Assembly: GCA_016125355.1 (NCBI GenBank)
Contig: WGLX01000009.1
Coordinates: 62,001-126,000, forward strand
Direction of reading: 5' to 3'
DNA: 64,000 nt
DNA from: Actinomycetales bacterium
GTDB taxonomy: Bacteria; Actinomycetota; Actinomycetes; S36-B12
In this document: positions 1 to 15,581 of the stretch, piece after piece
Numbering within the stretch: the first letter of the stretch is position 1
Layout of the letters: every line of letters begins with the position of its first letter
Translations under genes and position numbers: made by a program
The notes under the pieces: generated by a model
Seen by the model: only the letters and a program-made list of their open reading frames with translations
Told to the model about the DNA's origin: nothing
Database searches by the model: none

Positions 1-600
1 CCCGACCTGTCCTCGGCCCCCATCGATGGCGGCACGGACGCGCTGGCCGGCGTCGATGTCGGATTCGTGCTGGAGCGCTGGCAGGCAGGGCTCGCGGTCG
101 CCGTCGCCTGCATCGTGGGCTTCGTGGCGCTGAACCTGGTCCGGGGGCGCCAGGGCCAGGTGTGGCGCGCCGTCCGGGACGATCCGGTCGCGGCTGCCGT
201 GTCCGGCATCTCGCCCTCCACGTCCAAGGTGTCCGCGTTCGTGGTGAGCAGCCTGTTCGCCGCCGTTGCGGGCGCGGTCTTCGCGCAGATCCTCGCCTAT
301 GTGGGACCGGGTGCCTTCGGCCTCGGGCTGTCGCTGTCCTTGCTCGTGGGTATCGTGCTCGGCGGCCGCGGCTCGCTGGTCGGCGCGCTGCTGGGAGCGG
401 TCCTGCTGGTGTGGCTGCCTGAGTTCGTCCTGCAGCTCGCTGGCGACCGCGGATGGCCGGAGCAGGTGACCAACAACGCCCCGAACCTGATCTACGGGCT
501 CCTCGTGGTGCTCGTCGTGCTCGTGGCTCCCGGGGGCATCGTGGGCGGCATCCAGGCCGGGTATGCGCGCCTTCGCGGTCGCGCTGGACGGTCAGGTTAA
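1..600 (+). CDS. livM: Branched-chain amino acid ABC transporter permease, LivM type (3' part)
   Basis: The frame is open from base 1 and ends at TAA 598-600, so only the last 199 residues are present. LivM-type permeases pair with LivH to move branched-chain amino acids or related substrates across the membrane, driven by LivG/LivF ATPases. The segment VWRAVRDDPVAAAVSGI matches the conserved cytoplasmic loop of this family, with the Arg-Asp, Ala and Gly positions characteristic of LivM. Four to five hydrophobic helices follow, ending in a basic C-terminus. The solute-binding protein gene begins 76 bases downstream on the same strand, which supports a Liv locus. The real substrate cannot be deduced. 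Confidence 0.85.
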   Translation, partial: PDLSSAPIDGGTDALAGVDVGFVLERWQAGLAVAVACIVGFVALNLVRGRQGQVWRAVRDDPVAAAVSGISPSTSKVSAFVVSSLFAAVAGAVFAQILAYVGPGAFGLGLSLSLLVGIVLGGRGSLVGALLGAVLLVWLPEFVLQLAGDRGWPEQVTNNAPNLIYGLLVVLVVLVAPGGIVGGIQAGYARLRGRAGRSG

Positions 601-676
601 TCCCGTTTGGCGTGCAACCGCCGTTCCGGGGACGTAGCCTCCGGGGATCTGGTCCACCACAGGGGAGGAATGTGTC

Positions 677-1963
677 GTGAGAAGAATCCTGGCGGCCCGC
701 GCGGTCGCAATCGGAGCAGCAGGGGCGGTCGCCCTCGGCGCTGCTCTGCCGGCGGAGGCGGCAGTACCGGCTGCTGATCCCGGTGTCAGCTCCAACCAGA
801 TCGTGATCGGAACCACGACGCCTCTGACGGGACCGGCCTCGCCCGGCTACAAGGACGTCGCCCCCGCGGCCCAGGCGTACTTCGACTATGTCAATGCCAG
901 CGGCGGCATCAACGGGCGGAAGATCAAGTACGTCGTCAAGGACGACGCGTACAACCCGGCCAAGACGAAGAGCGCGACGAGCGAGCTCATCCTGCGCGAC
1001 AAGATCTTCGCCATGTTCGGTGCGCTGGGAACGCCCACGCACTCTGCGGTGGTCTCCGACCTCAACCGCCGAGGGATCCCCGACGTGTTCGTGAACACCG
1101 GGTCGTCCAACTTCGACAACCCGCGCAAGTACCCGACGACGTTCCCGTACTTCCCGTCCTACGTGGTCGAGGCCAAGGTGATGGCCTACTACATCGCCCA
1201 GGACTCGGCGCTGAACGCGAAGAAGCGCTGCCTGTTCTACCAGGACGGTGAGTTCGGCGAGAACGCCCAGAAGGGCTTCAAGGCCGCAGGCATGTCCTTC
1301 GACACCACCGTCTCTTACTTCTCCGGGCAGCAGGTGGCGCCGTTCACCTCGCAGATCACGAAGCTCAAGTCCGCGGGATGCGACCTCGTGGTCTTCTTCG
1401 GCGTCACCTCGGCGACGGCCCAGATGCTGGGCACGGCTGCCAAGGCCGGCTTCAAGCCGACGTGGATGGTGACCTCGGTCGGATCCGATCCGTCCGTCCT
1501 CGCCGGCTCCCTCGGGGCGGCGACCAACCAGCTGCTGCAGGGCATGTACTCGCCGAGCTTCCTCGTGCCGATCCAGGACACCAGCAACGCCTACGTGCGG
1601 CAGATGAAGGTCATCGCCGACGCCAAGGGGCTGCCCTGGAACTTCTACACGTACTACGGGCTCAACACCGCGTACGTGCTGTCCCAGGCCATCAAGGCGG
1701 CCGGTCCGAACCTGACCCGCAAGGGCCTGATCAACGCCCTGCAGACGAAGGCCGCGTCCTTCCGCTCCGCAGCCGTCGTCCCGATGGTCATCAACAGCAG
1801 GAGCCACCAGGGCCTGACCGGCTACTACATGGGCCAGTACGACGGCGGCGGCCAGCTCCAGCGCCTGACCAGCTACGTGATGCTGGCCAACAGCGCCGCC
1901 ACCGGCAAGGCCAAGAAGGCCGTGTTCAAGCCCGGTAACCCGACATCCAAGCTGCTCCCGTAG
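677..1963 (+). CDS. livK: Branched-chain amino acid ABC transporter substrate-binding protein
   Basis: A 428-residue periplasmic-binding-protein type 1 (Peripla_BP_6) protein that captures substrate for the Liv permease. The GTG start at 677 has the purine-rich SD GGGGAGGA at 662-669. Residues 1 to about 29 form a signal peptide (MRRILAARAV, a hydrophobic core, then AEA). The mature N-terminus QIVIGTTTPLTG is typical of the family, as is the KYVVKDDAYNP segment. I see no Cys near the cleavage region, so it lacks the lipobox that normally anchors such proteins in Gram-positive bacteria. It may be held by the permease or released. The next gene starts 12 bases after the stop. Confidence 0.88.
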   Translation: MRRILAARAVAIGAAGAVALGAALPAEAAVPAADPGVSSNQIVIGTTTPLTGPASPGYKDVAPAAQAYFDYVNASGGINGRKIKYVVKDDAYNPAKTKSATSELILRDKIFAMFGALGTPTHSAVVSDLNRRGIPDVFVNTGSSNFDNPRKYPTTFPYFPSYVVEAKVMAYYIAQDSALNAKKRCLFYQDGEFGENAQKGFKAAGMSFDTTVSYFSGQQVAPFTSQITKLKSAGCDLVVFFGVTSATAQMLGTAAKAGFKPTWMVTSVGSDPSVLAGSLGAATNQLLQGMYSPSFLVPIQDTSNAYVRQMKVIADAKGLPWNFYTYYGLNTAYVLSQAIKAAGPNLTRKGLINALQTKAASFRSAAVVPMVINSRSHQGLTGYYMGQYDGGGQLQRLTSYVMLANSAATGKAKKAVFKPGNPTSKLLP

Positions 1964-1975
1964 GTGAGGACCGAC

Positions 1976-3682
1976 ATGACGAATCGATTGATGCGCCGCC
2001 TCACTGCGGCCGTGGCGGTGGCGGGCCTGACGCTCGTCGCCATCCCGTCCGTCCAGGCACCGGCGAATGCCGCCGGTGCCTGCGGGCTGGGGAAGACCTG
2101 CTCAGGAGTCCTCAAGGGCTCACTCGGCAACTCGCCGTACACCATCCAGATGCCGAAGAAGTTCAACGGCACGGTGCTCGTGTTCTCGCACGGATACCGC
2201 ATCGGCACGCCGATCCCGGAGGCGCTCGCCGTGCCGCTGGGCTTCGCGAACAACCCCGACTACGACAAGATCTCCTTCCCGGCGTTCAAGGAATCGCTGG
2301 GGTCGGACGTCGCTTACATCGGGTCCAACCGGCCGAATGTCGCGCCCAGCGACACCGTGGCCACGAACCTGCTGAACAAGGGGTACGCGCTGGCGGGCGC
2401 CGGATACGCGGCCCAGGGCTGGGCGACGCCGGAAGGCGTTCAGGCGGATGAGAACCTGCTGAAGCTCATCGACAAGGGCGGGATCAAGGGCGTCAAGAAG
2501 ACGTTCGTGTGGGGTGAGTCGCTCGGCGGCCTCATCACCGCGACCGTGGCCGAGCGCAATCCCAGCCTGGTCGACGGGGTGCTCCCCGCGTGCGGCGTGC
2601 TCGCCGGGCCCGAGCAGGAGATGGACCTGGCGATGACGGTCCTCTACACCTGGAAGTCCCTCATCGCCCCCAACCTCAAGGTGGCGAACTACTCGAGCTA
2701 CGCCGAGGCGCTCGGCGATCTGGGGACGATCCTCACGACCCTGCAGAAGGTCGCGGGGGACACGTCCCTCGTCTCGCCGGCGAACTTCCCCGTTGCGCAG
2801 GCCAACCTGCTGGCTGGCCTCCTCGGCGGGCTGCCCACGAAGTCGCAGTCCTTCGACGGCCAGACGCTGAACCCGGTCGCCATCTCGCAGGGCACGGCAG
2901 CCGCGGTCGCCGGTGGCTACTCGTTCGTGTCGGCAGGCCAGAGCTCGGCGGCCGCCATGCTCGAGAACATCGGTGGGGCGGCAGCCCTCGGCGTCATGGC
3001 GCGCTACGAGCTGGAGCAGCGCGCCCGTCTGACTGCCGGGATCCCGGCAGGGCAGAACGCCAACTTCACCGACAACGTCAACGTCTCGTACTCACGGCTG
3101 CTCTCGCCGGAGCAGCGCGGCGAGTTCGGTGACACGCTGAATGCGACGACGGTCCGCGAGAACAACCTCGACAGCATGCTCGCGGTGCTCGACTCGACGA
3201 AGGGCAACGCCAGTGCCCGGTTCCCGGCGAGCGCGAAGGCCGTCAAGGCGGTTCGGGCGCTCCCCGCACCCAAGGGCATCTACGTCGCGCCCACCGTGCT
3301 GATCCACACCGAGTACGACCCGATCGTGCCGGCGGGCAACTCGCAGTGGTACTACGACCGCCTCAAGGTCTCGGCCAAGAAGAAGACCGGGGCGAAGTTC
3401 GCCCAGTACTACACCGAGCCGAACCCTGATGGCTGGACCGTGTACGACCCAGGCGCCAAGGGCCCGAACGCGGCAGCGAGTGCGGCGGCCGCCACCTCGG
3501 GTGTGGGGCACTGCAACTTCGCCATCAACGGGGGAGTGCAGCTGACCAACTCCGTCCGGGCATTGGAGAAGCTGGTCGGCGGCGGTTCGGTCGCGTCCGC
3601 GAACAAGATCATGTTCAAGACGGCGGGCGTGATCCCGGACGACTTCTTCGCGCCGGAGCCGCTGAAGCGACCGCGGCCGTAG
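1976..3682 (+). CDS. Exported alpha/beta hydrolase of unknown substrate
   Basis: A protein of about 568 residues with a signal peptide (residues 1 to about 33) and an alpha/beta-hydrolase core. The nucleophile elbow is WGESLGG (Ser about 180). The oxyanion strand VLVFSHGYR precedes it, an acid candidate lies in the YDPIVPAG segment, and the catalytic His candidate is in GVGHCNF. A Cys pair (CGLGKTC) just after the signal may form a disulfide. ATG 1976 is preferred over the in-frame GTG 1964 because AGGTGAGGA at 1962-1970 is an ideal SD for the ATG. It is tightly coupled to the binding-protein gene, so it may release substrates taken up by the Liv transporter (inference). Family and substrate are not recognised. 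Confidence 0.8.
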   Translation: MTNRLMRRLTAAVAVAGLTLVAIPSVQAPANAAGACGLGKTCSGVLKGSLGNSPYTIQMPKKFNGTVLVFSHGYRIGTPIPEALAVPLGFANNPDYDKISFPAFKESLGSDVAYIGSNRPNVAPSDTVATNLLNKGYALAGAGYAAQGWATPEGVQADENLLKLIDKGGIKGVKKTFVWGESLGGLITATVAERNPSLVDGVLPACGVLAGPEQEMDLAMTVLYTWKSLIAPNLKVANYSSYAEALGDLGTILTTLQKVAGDTSLVSPANFPVAQANLLAGLLGGLPTKSQSFDGQTLNPVAISQGTAAAVAGGYSFVSAGQSSAAAMLENIGGAAALGVMARYELEQRARLTAGIPAGQNANFTDNVNVSYSRLLSPEQRGEFGDTLNATTVRENNLDSMLAVLDSTKGNASARFPASAKAVKAVRALPAPKGIYVAPTVLIHTEYDPIVPAGNSQWYYDRLKVSAKKKTGAKFAQYYTEPNPDGWTVYDPGAKGPNAAASAAAATSGVGHCNFAINGGVQLTNSVRALEKLVGGGSVASANKIMFKTAGVIPDDFFAPEPLKRPRP

Positions 3683-3703
3683 GCGCCGCGCGTCGAACGG
3701 AAC

Positions 3704-3747
3704 GGACGGGCGGGGTGGGGCCGATTTGGCCCCCACCCCGCCCGTCC
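3704..3747 (+). terminator. Perfect 17-bp hairpin, terminator of the Liv/hydrolase unit
   Basis: Arms 3704-3720 and 3731-3747 are perfect reverse complements (17 bp, almost all G/C) around a 10-base loop. No U-tract follows, which is common for actinobacterial terminators. The stem lies 21 bases after the hydrolase stop codon and overlaps the spacer of the proposed rplJ promoter. Confidence 0.8.
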
Positions 3748-3755
3748 CGTACCCT
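3726..3755 (+). promoter_or_regulatory. Putative rplJ-rplL promoter
   Basis: TTGGCC at 3726-3731 and TACCCT at 3750-3755 are separated by 18 bases. The predicted start near 3762 coincides with the 5' edge of the L10 leader. The same TTGNNN-N18-TANCCT layout occurs before rpsL and rplM in this window. The -35 half lies in the loop and right arm of the preceding terminator hairpin. Confidence 0.55.
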
Positions 3756-3761
3756 GAGCGC

Positions 3762-3941
3762 TACCGAAGACCGCTGGTTGCCGGAAGCAGGAGACTGCGA
3801 CCGGTCGAAGGCCCCGCGAAGGCGGGCGGCCCGCGTAGGTGACGAGCAAGGCCCCGTGGTGCCGCTGGCATCCGGTTCGCCCCGCCCCGTGCGCCTGCGC
3901 CGGGGCGTTCTGCATTCTCGGGGCGAACCGAAAGGAGCCCC
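3762..3941 (+). ncRNA. Ribosomal protein L10 leader of rplJ-rplL
   Basis: The untranslated stretch before rplJ carries the conserved blocks of the bacterial L10 leader. The sequence ACCGAAGACC is near the 5' end, and CCCGCGTAGGTGACGAG occurs around 3830-3846, flanked by GC-rich paired segments (GGCCCCGCG near 3810 and a further hairpin before the SD). In characterised bacteria the L10(L12)4 complex binds this kink-turn-containing RNA and represses its own operon. The position directly in front of rplJ fits. The assignment rests on motif memory; a covariance-model search would settle it. Confidence 0.75.
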
Positions 3942-4640
3942 ATGGCCCGGCCGAACAAGGCGAACACCGTCGCCGAGCTCGCCGACCACTTCCGCGATTC
4001 CAACGCGGCAGTGCTCACGGAGTACCGGGGTCTGACCGTCGCGCAGCTGAAGACGCTGCGTCGCACGCTCGGATCCACGGTCAAGTACGCGGTCGTCAAG
4101 AACACCTTGACCAAGCTTGCGGCCAAGGACGCCGGTGTGACCGGCATCGACGACCTGCTCGCCGGCCCGAGCGCCATCGCCTTCGTCAAGGGCGATGCCG
4201 TGGAGGCCGCGAAGGCGATCCGCTCCTTCGCGAAGGAGAACCCCGCTCTTGTCATCAAGGGCGGCTTCATGGATGGCAAGGCGCTCAGCGCTGACGAGAT
4301 CCAGAAGATCGCCGACCTGGAGTCCCGCGAGGTGCTCCTGTCCAAGCTCGCCGGCGCGATGAAGGCGAAGCAGTCCCAGGCCGCTGCCCTGTTTGCTGCT
4401 CCGCTGTCCAAGACCGCCCGCGCGCTGGGCGCGCTGCAGGCCAAGCTCGAGGCGGATCCGTCCGCCGCGGCTGCTGCGGCACCTGCCGACGCGGCGCCCG
4501 CCGCCGAGGAGACCCCCGCCGAGGCTCCCGCCGAGGCTGCCGTCGAGGCTCCCGCCGAGACGACCACCGAAGAAACCCCCGATGTGGCTGAGACCGAGGC
4601 TCCCGCCGAGGCCGCCGCTGAGGAGACCACCGAGGGCTGA
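3942..4640 (+). CDS. rplJ: 50S ribosomal protein L10
   Basis: L10 forms the base of the ribosomal stalk and binds L12 dimers through its C-terminal helix. The N-terminal domain (about residues 1-100, [33 protein letters not shown]) is typical. The start has the SD AAAGGAG at 3930-3936. At 232 residues it is roughly 55 longer than most L10 proteins. The excess is a low-complexity acidic Ala/Pro/Glu tail from about residue 175 onwards, coded by a GAGGCTCCCGCC-like nucleotide repeat. rplL follows after 44 bases. Confidence 0.97.
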   Translation: MARPNKANTVAELADHFRDSNAAVLTEYRGLTVAQLKTLRRTLGSTVKYAVVKNTLTKLAAKDAGVTGIDDLLAGPSAIAFVKGDAVEAAKAIRSFAKENPALVIKGGFMDGKALSADEIQKIADLESREVLLSKLAGAMKAKQSQAAALFAAPLSKTARALGALQAKLEADPSAAAAAAPADAAPAAEETPAEAPAEAAVEAPAETTTEETPDVAETEAPAEAAAEETTEG

Positions 4641-4684
4641 GGCCCACCCGGCCCTCGGCCGGATCTACCCGAAAGGACGCCATC

Positions 4685-5077
4685 ATGGCGAAGCTGAGCA
4701 CCGACGAGCTGCTTGACGCCTTCAAGGAGATGACCCTCCTGGAGCTGTCGGAGTTCGTGAAGCAGTTCGAGGAGACCTTCGACGTCACCGCGGCGGCCCC
4801 TGTGGCCGTGGCCGCTGTCGCTGCCCCCGCGGGCGGCGGCGAGGCCGGCGGCGCGGCTGCCGAGCAGGACGAGTTCGACGTCGTCCTGGAGTCGGCCGGC
4901 GACAACAAGATCCCGGTCATCAAGGAGGTGCGCGCGCTCACCAGCCTGGGCCTGAAGGAGGCCAAGGACCTGGTGGAGGCCGCCCCCAAGCCGATCCTCG
5001 AGAAGGTCAACAAGGAGACGGCCGAGAAGGCCAAGGAGCAGCTCGAGGGCGCTGGCGCCAAGGTCACCCTCAAGTAG
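4685..5077 (+). CDS. rplL: 50S ribosomal protein L7/L12
   Basis: The 130-residue multicopy stalk protein that recruits translational GTPases. The N-terminal dimerisation helices (residues 1-33, [16 protein letters not shown]) are followed by an Ala/Gly-rich hinge (about 38-60). The globular C-terminal domain carries the conserved [14 protein letters not shown] factor-binding segment. The SD GAAAGGA lies just upstream. It is the last gene of the L10-leader-controlled unit and is followed by a palindromic terminator. Confidence 0.98.
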   Translation: MAKLSTDELLDAFKEMTLLELSEFVKQFEETFDVTAAAPVAVAAVAAPAGGGEAGGAAAEQDEFDVVLESAGDNKIPVIKEVRALTSLGLKEAKDLVEAAPKPILEKVNKETAEKAKEQLEGAGAKVTLK

Positions 5078-5092
5078 TTCCCGAACCACCGC

Positions 5093-5122
5093 GAAGGCCC
5101 GCCCCTCGAGGGGCGGGCCTTC
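5093..5122 (+). terminator. Palindromic terminator after rplL
   Basis: Positions 5093-5107 and 5108-5122 are perfect reverse complements, giving a 30-base palindrome that folds to a strong GC stem with a minimal CTCGAG turn. It begins 16 bases after the rplL stop and separates rplJ-rplL from rpoB-rpoC transcription, at least in part. Confidence 0.8.
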
Positions 5123-5198
5123 GTGCGTCTGGTGTGGGCCATTCGCAGCGACGGGTGGGACAGGTCATCCAAGAAGCGGACATTTCGCCCACTTTCGT

Positions 5199-5227
5199 TC
5201 GTTTGTCCCACTACGTGGGAGAAACGA
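5199..5227. repeat. Inverted repeat upstream of rpoB
   Basis: Arms 5199-5211 (TCGTTTGTCCCAC) and 5215-5227 (GTGGGAGAAACGA) are complementary at 12 of 13 positions around a 3-base loop. A further GTGGGAC at 5154-5160 repeats the core. It could be a protein-binding site or a small dispersed repeat. Its ends TCGTTT and AAACGA match those of the large palindrome at 61681-61740. Confidence 0.6.
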
Positions 5228-5462
5228 GACAGGGGGCGGGGGTGGGTCACGGGTTGGACACGGTTCTGGGGAAAACCCCCGCTGTGCTTGACGTTCCTGG
5301 CTTTCCGGTCCACCCTTTCCCTGCACGCGATTCGTCGCGTGGCTGGTCCCGGGGCTCCGGCCCGCTCGACGAGGACCCGCTCGAGGTGCCCGGCGCAGCA
5401 ACGCTGTCGCGGCCGGGCAGACCCGAGTGAGGTCGAGGGCGAGCGACCGCCGACCACCGGGG

Positions 5463-5491
5463 TGGACAGCGGTGTGCCCATTGGGTAGACT
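5463..5491 (+). promoter_or_regulatory. Putative rpoB-rpoC promoter
   Basis: TGGACA (5463-5468) and TAGACT (5486-5491) are 17 bases apart, close to the housekeeping sigma consensus. Predicted transcription start is near 5498, giving a leader of about 125 bases before the TTG start of rpoB. Confidence 0.7.
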
Positions 5492-5624
5492 GCCGCTTTG
5501 CGCTGCCCTCCATTTCCTCCGACCCTGGTCGGTCAACGTCCGCCGCGCGCGGATTTGACAGGCCAGGGAGCACAGGCGTGGGCGCAGCGCGACAGTGACG
5601 CAGCGCACCGTGGAAGGAATCGTC

Positions 5625-9089
<3,465 letters not shown>

Positions 9090-9153
9090 CCGGCCGGCTG
9101 CAGACGAAGGCACACAGACTCACTGACGAACGACAAGCGAAGGATCAACAACA

Positions 9154-13026
<3,873 letters not shown>

Positions 13027-13036
13027 TCATCGACGA

Positions 13037-13074
13037 GCGAGAGGGGCGGGAGCAATGGCTCCCGCCCCTCTCGT
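13037..13074. terminator. Terminator between convergent rpoC and the cupin gene
   Basis: Arms 13038-13053 and 13058-13073 form a perfect 16-bp GC-rich stem with a 4-base loop, followed by TCTTCCCC on the plus strand. It lies between rpoC and the opposite-strand gene ending at 13100, so it can serve both directions. Confidence 0.85.
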
Positions 13075-13099
13075 CTTCCCCGGCGCCGGTGAGACCCGG

Positions 13100-13969
13100 C
13101 TACAGGAGCACGGTGTTGGGCACGCCCTCCGCGCCGATGTTCACGATGAGCAGGACCGCGTCTGCACTGCCCACGTTCTGGCCGTTGTGGTGCGTGCCGA
13201 CGGCTTCCATGATGGCCTCGCCGGCTGAGTAGGTGTTGACGATGCCACCGTCGTAGGTGACCTGGACGGCACCGGACATGACGTAGGCGTACATGGGGGC
13301 ATCGTGGTAGTGCCAGCCGGTCTGCTGGCCGGGGGACAGGGTGAGGATGCTCGACGAGACCTGGGCGGGCGTCGTCGACGGGTAGGACAGGGGCTGGCCG
13401 AGGACCGTCGTCATGACCTTGTCCAGCAGGACCTGGACGCCCGGGCTTGCCGCCTCGGCATCGAGTGGGTTGAAGTTCGCGTGGCTCACGAGCTGCCAGC
13501 GGCGCCCGTCCCAGCGGAAGGTGGAGAGCCGGGGCGCGAAGCCCGCCGTGTAGGGCTTGCCATTGGCGACGCCGGCGACGTTGGCGAGGTACCGCACGAC
13601 CAGGGTGTCGCGGTAAGCCGTGCCGACTGCGTCGGAGACCACGAAGTCGCTGATGGTGGGCAGAGCCGTGAGGTACTCGGCTTTCGTCGCCCCCGATCCG
13701 TCCGCCCGCTGCAGCTGGAAGTCCGGTGCAAGGAACCGCCTGAGCCCGGCCTTCTCCTGGGCCTTGAGCAGCCCCAGGAACCGCTCAGCCAGGCGGGCTC
13801 CGGTGGCCGAGGGATTCGCCACGACCGGCGCAGGCGCGTTCGCCGCGTGGTTGAGGCCGACGGCCTGGGCACCGGCGGCCGGCGGCACCAGCGCCAGCGT
13901 GAGACTGGCGATCAGGGCGAGCAGGCCGCCTCGGACAGACGCCCTCCGACGAGGTGACGAGTGCTTCAT
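13100..13969 (-). CDS. Exported SnoaL-like/cupin two-domain protein
   Basis: A 289-residue protein starting at ATG 13969 with the SD GAAGGGA on the minus strand. Residues 1-35 form a signal peptide ending near AGAQA. Residues about 50-170 resemble a SnoaL/NTF2-like domain (LAERFLGLLKAQEKAGLRRF, then FRWDGRRWQLVSHANF). Residues about 195-280 are a cupin with the metal-ligand-like motif GWHYHDAP, the glycine-rich turn VMSGAVQVTYDGG and a later His pair (THHNG). The stop of the upstream HATPase-GNAT gene is 14 bases away, so the two are probably co-transcribed. Ligand and role are unknown; it could bind a small molecule outside the membrane. Confidence 0.75.
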   Translation of the reverse strand: MKHSSPRRRASVRGGLLALIASLTLALVPPAAGAQAVGLNHAANAPAPVVANPSATGARLAERFLGLLKAQEKAGLRRFLAPDFQLQRADGSGATKAEYLTALPTISDFVVSDAVGTAYRDTLVVRYLANVAGVANGKPYTAGFAPRLSTFRWDGRRWQLVSHANFNPLDAEAASPGVQVLLDKVMTTVLGQPLSYPSTTPAQVSSSILTLSPGQQTGWHYHDAPMYAYVMSGAVQVTYDGGIVNTYSAGEAIMEAVGTHHNGQNVGSADAVLLIVNIGAEGVPNTVLL

Positions 13970-13983
13970 GCGAGTCCCTTCGG

Positions 13984-15468
13984 TCAGTCTTCGAGTGCTG
14001 CGTAGAGCTGGGCCCGCTGGGCGGCGCGGCGCTGACGGACGCTGCCCCGGGACCCCACCTCCTGGATCTGCTCGACGATGTCGAGGATGAGTCGCTCGAC
14101 GTCCTCGTTGACGAACACCCAGGACGCGGGATCGATGTCGAGGTCGGCGATCCACTGGACGACGAGGACGTCACCTGCTCCCCCATCACCGGGTTGGAAG
14201 GCGGGGAAGAGCGCGGCGTACCCGAACCCCAGTTCGGGCAGGCCGGCGGCGAGCGTGGCCAGTCCGCGCTGGTTCGCCGGCAGCCGCACCTGCAGGTACT
14301 CCACCCCGGATCGCCGCGCCTGGCGCAGCACGGCGTCGAGTTCGTCGATCAGGTCCGCGCCGGCCACGGCCACGTCGACGAGTCCCGACCGGTTGTCGGA
14401 GTTGAAGGACGTGGTGAGGATCGAGGAGCCGGGGGCCAGCGGGTGGCCCTTGACGGGGGCGAGCTCCCGGGGCCACCCGCTGGCGGCCAGGACGCGACGG
14501 ACCATGGGCTCGTACGGTCCGGGGATGCTCAGGGTCGCCGGGCTCAGGGGTCGCAGGGTCCCGTAGGCCGCGGAGAGGGAACCGCGGCTCGGCTCGACAC
14601 CGTCGGTGATGCCCACCTGCTGGATGGGGTGGGTCATGTTGATGAAGGCGCCGACGATGGAGGCGCCCTCCGACAGGGCGATCTTCTGGGTCGCGGAGTG
14701 CGTGAGCACCGGCTCCCGGAGGCGGCCGGTGACCCCCATGTCCAGCAGCCGGGCCAGCAGGTTCTCGCCGAGGGTCTTCGCCAGCCCGCGGCCGCGGAAC
14801 CGGGGATCGGTGATGGTCACTCCCGTCTCGACCACCGTCGGGGTGAGGAAGACCGCGCCCCAGTGGGCGGCGATCTCGCCGTCGGCGGTGACGGCCACCT
14901 CGCCGATCCGCTCGCCCGACGCGAGCAGCGCGGCCACCCGGTCGGGGTAGTACATCGTGGGGTTCGGGTAGGACCAGCCGTAGCAGCGGTACAGCGCGCG
15001 GGCGAGGGCGGGCGCGTCGTCGGGGGTGATGGACCGCAGGGTGACGGGCTCGTCGCTGCGCTCGGCGTCCTCGGTGAGCACCTCCATGTCGAGGGCGTCC
15101 ACGAGGGCGTTGTGCCGTGGCAGGGCGAACCGCACCTCGCTCACGTTGCTGGTGCCGTCGATGCGCGCCTCGGCCGAAGTGACCACTCCGGCATCCAGGA
15201 GGGCCAGGACCGCCTCGGGAGGCCCGCTCACGGGCTCGCCGAAGTCGTGGAGCGCCAGCACGAACTCGGTGCCGCGCACGTCTCCGTCGAGGCGCAGTGT
15301 GCTGTCCTCGACGCCCCCGCTGAGCCGGTGCCGGGCATCCGTGGCGAGCTGGCGGACCGCCAGCCCAGCGCCCTCCCCTGCCCGGGTGTGCGACTCCAGC
15401 GCGGCGAGGGCAGCGGCCGCGAGCACGGCCACGCCGTCCTCGTCGCCGGCAGCGGTGAGCGAGAACAT
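13984..15468 (-). CDS. Degenerate HATPase domain fused to GNAT acetyltransferase
   Basis: A 494-residue protein. Residues 1-120 look like a degenerate RsbW-type HATPase (an N-box-like ESHTRAGEGAGLAVRQL segment, a G1-like DFGEPV, no visible GXGL box) ending in a strand EVRFALP. Residues about 141-290 are a GNAT domain with the acetyl-CoA loop RFRGRGLA (223-230) and the family-like YPNPTMYYPDRV. Residues 290-494 have no assigned fold but may hold a second GNAT-like half. ATG 15468 is preferred over GTG 15486 from the N-terminal alignment; neither has a clear SD. The gene diverges from parA across 113 bases. Anti-sigma kinase activity is doubtful given the decayed ATP site. Confidence 0.72.
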   Translation of the reverse strand: MFSLTAAGDEDGVAVLAAAALAALESHTRAGEGAGLAVRQLATDARHRLSGGVEDSTLRLDGDVRGTEFVLALHDFGEPVSGPPEAVLALLDAGVVTSAEARIDGTSNVSEVRFALPRHNALVDALDMEVLTEDAERSDEPVTLRSITPDDAPALARALYRCYGWSYPNPTMYYPDRVAALLASGERIGEVAVTADGEIAAHWGAVFLTPTVVETGVTITDPRFRGRGLAKTLGENLLARLLDMGVTGRLREPVLTHSATQKIALSEGASIVGAFINMTHPIQQVGITDGVEPSRGSLSAAYGTLRPLSPATLSIPGPYEPMVRRVLAASGWPRELAPVKGHPLAPGSSILTTSFNSDNRSGLVDVAVAGADLIDELDAVLRQARRSGVEYLQVRLPANQRGLATLAAGLPELGFGYAALFPAFQPGDGGAGDVLVVQWIADLDIDPASWVFVNEDVERLILDIVEQIQEVGSRGSVRQRRAAQRAQLYAALED

Positions 15469-15528
15469 GCGGCACAGGCTAGCCACTCGGCGCCGCGTGC
15501 GAACGGCGGTGACGTGCGCGACCCTCCG

Positions 15529-15534
15529 TATACT
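15529..15534 (+). promoter_or_regulatory. Putative -10 of the parA-like gene
   Basis: TATACT at 15529-15534 is a near-consensus -10 in otherwise GC-rich DNA. No good -35 is seen at 16-18 bases (GGCGGT at 15505-15510 is 18 bases away). The SD GAGGGGAA (15572-15579) precedes ATG 15582. Confidence 0.5.
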
Positions 15535-15581
15535 GCGCGGAGCCTCGGCCGACCGGGCCCAGCAGCCGACGAGGGGAATTC

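Larger units (their letters stand above)
5123..5624 (+). promoter_or_regulatory. Long rplL-rpoB intergenic region and rpoB leader
   Basis: This 0.5-kb stretch holds no gene I can support. It contains a near-perfect inverted repeat at 5199-5227, GTGGGA-type repeats, a promoter at 5463-5491, and a transcribed leader of about 125 bases before the rpoB start. Long untranslated leaders before rpoB are usual in actinobacteria. A pyrimidine-rich patch at 5505-5530 follows the predicted start site. Confidence 0.6.

Noticed and set aside
3761-5089. A 442-codon minus-strand frame across the L10 leader, rplJ and rplL
   Set aside because: Ala/Ser low complexity mirrors the L10 tail repeats read backwards; it also crosses a known-type RNA leader.
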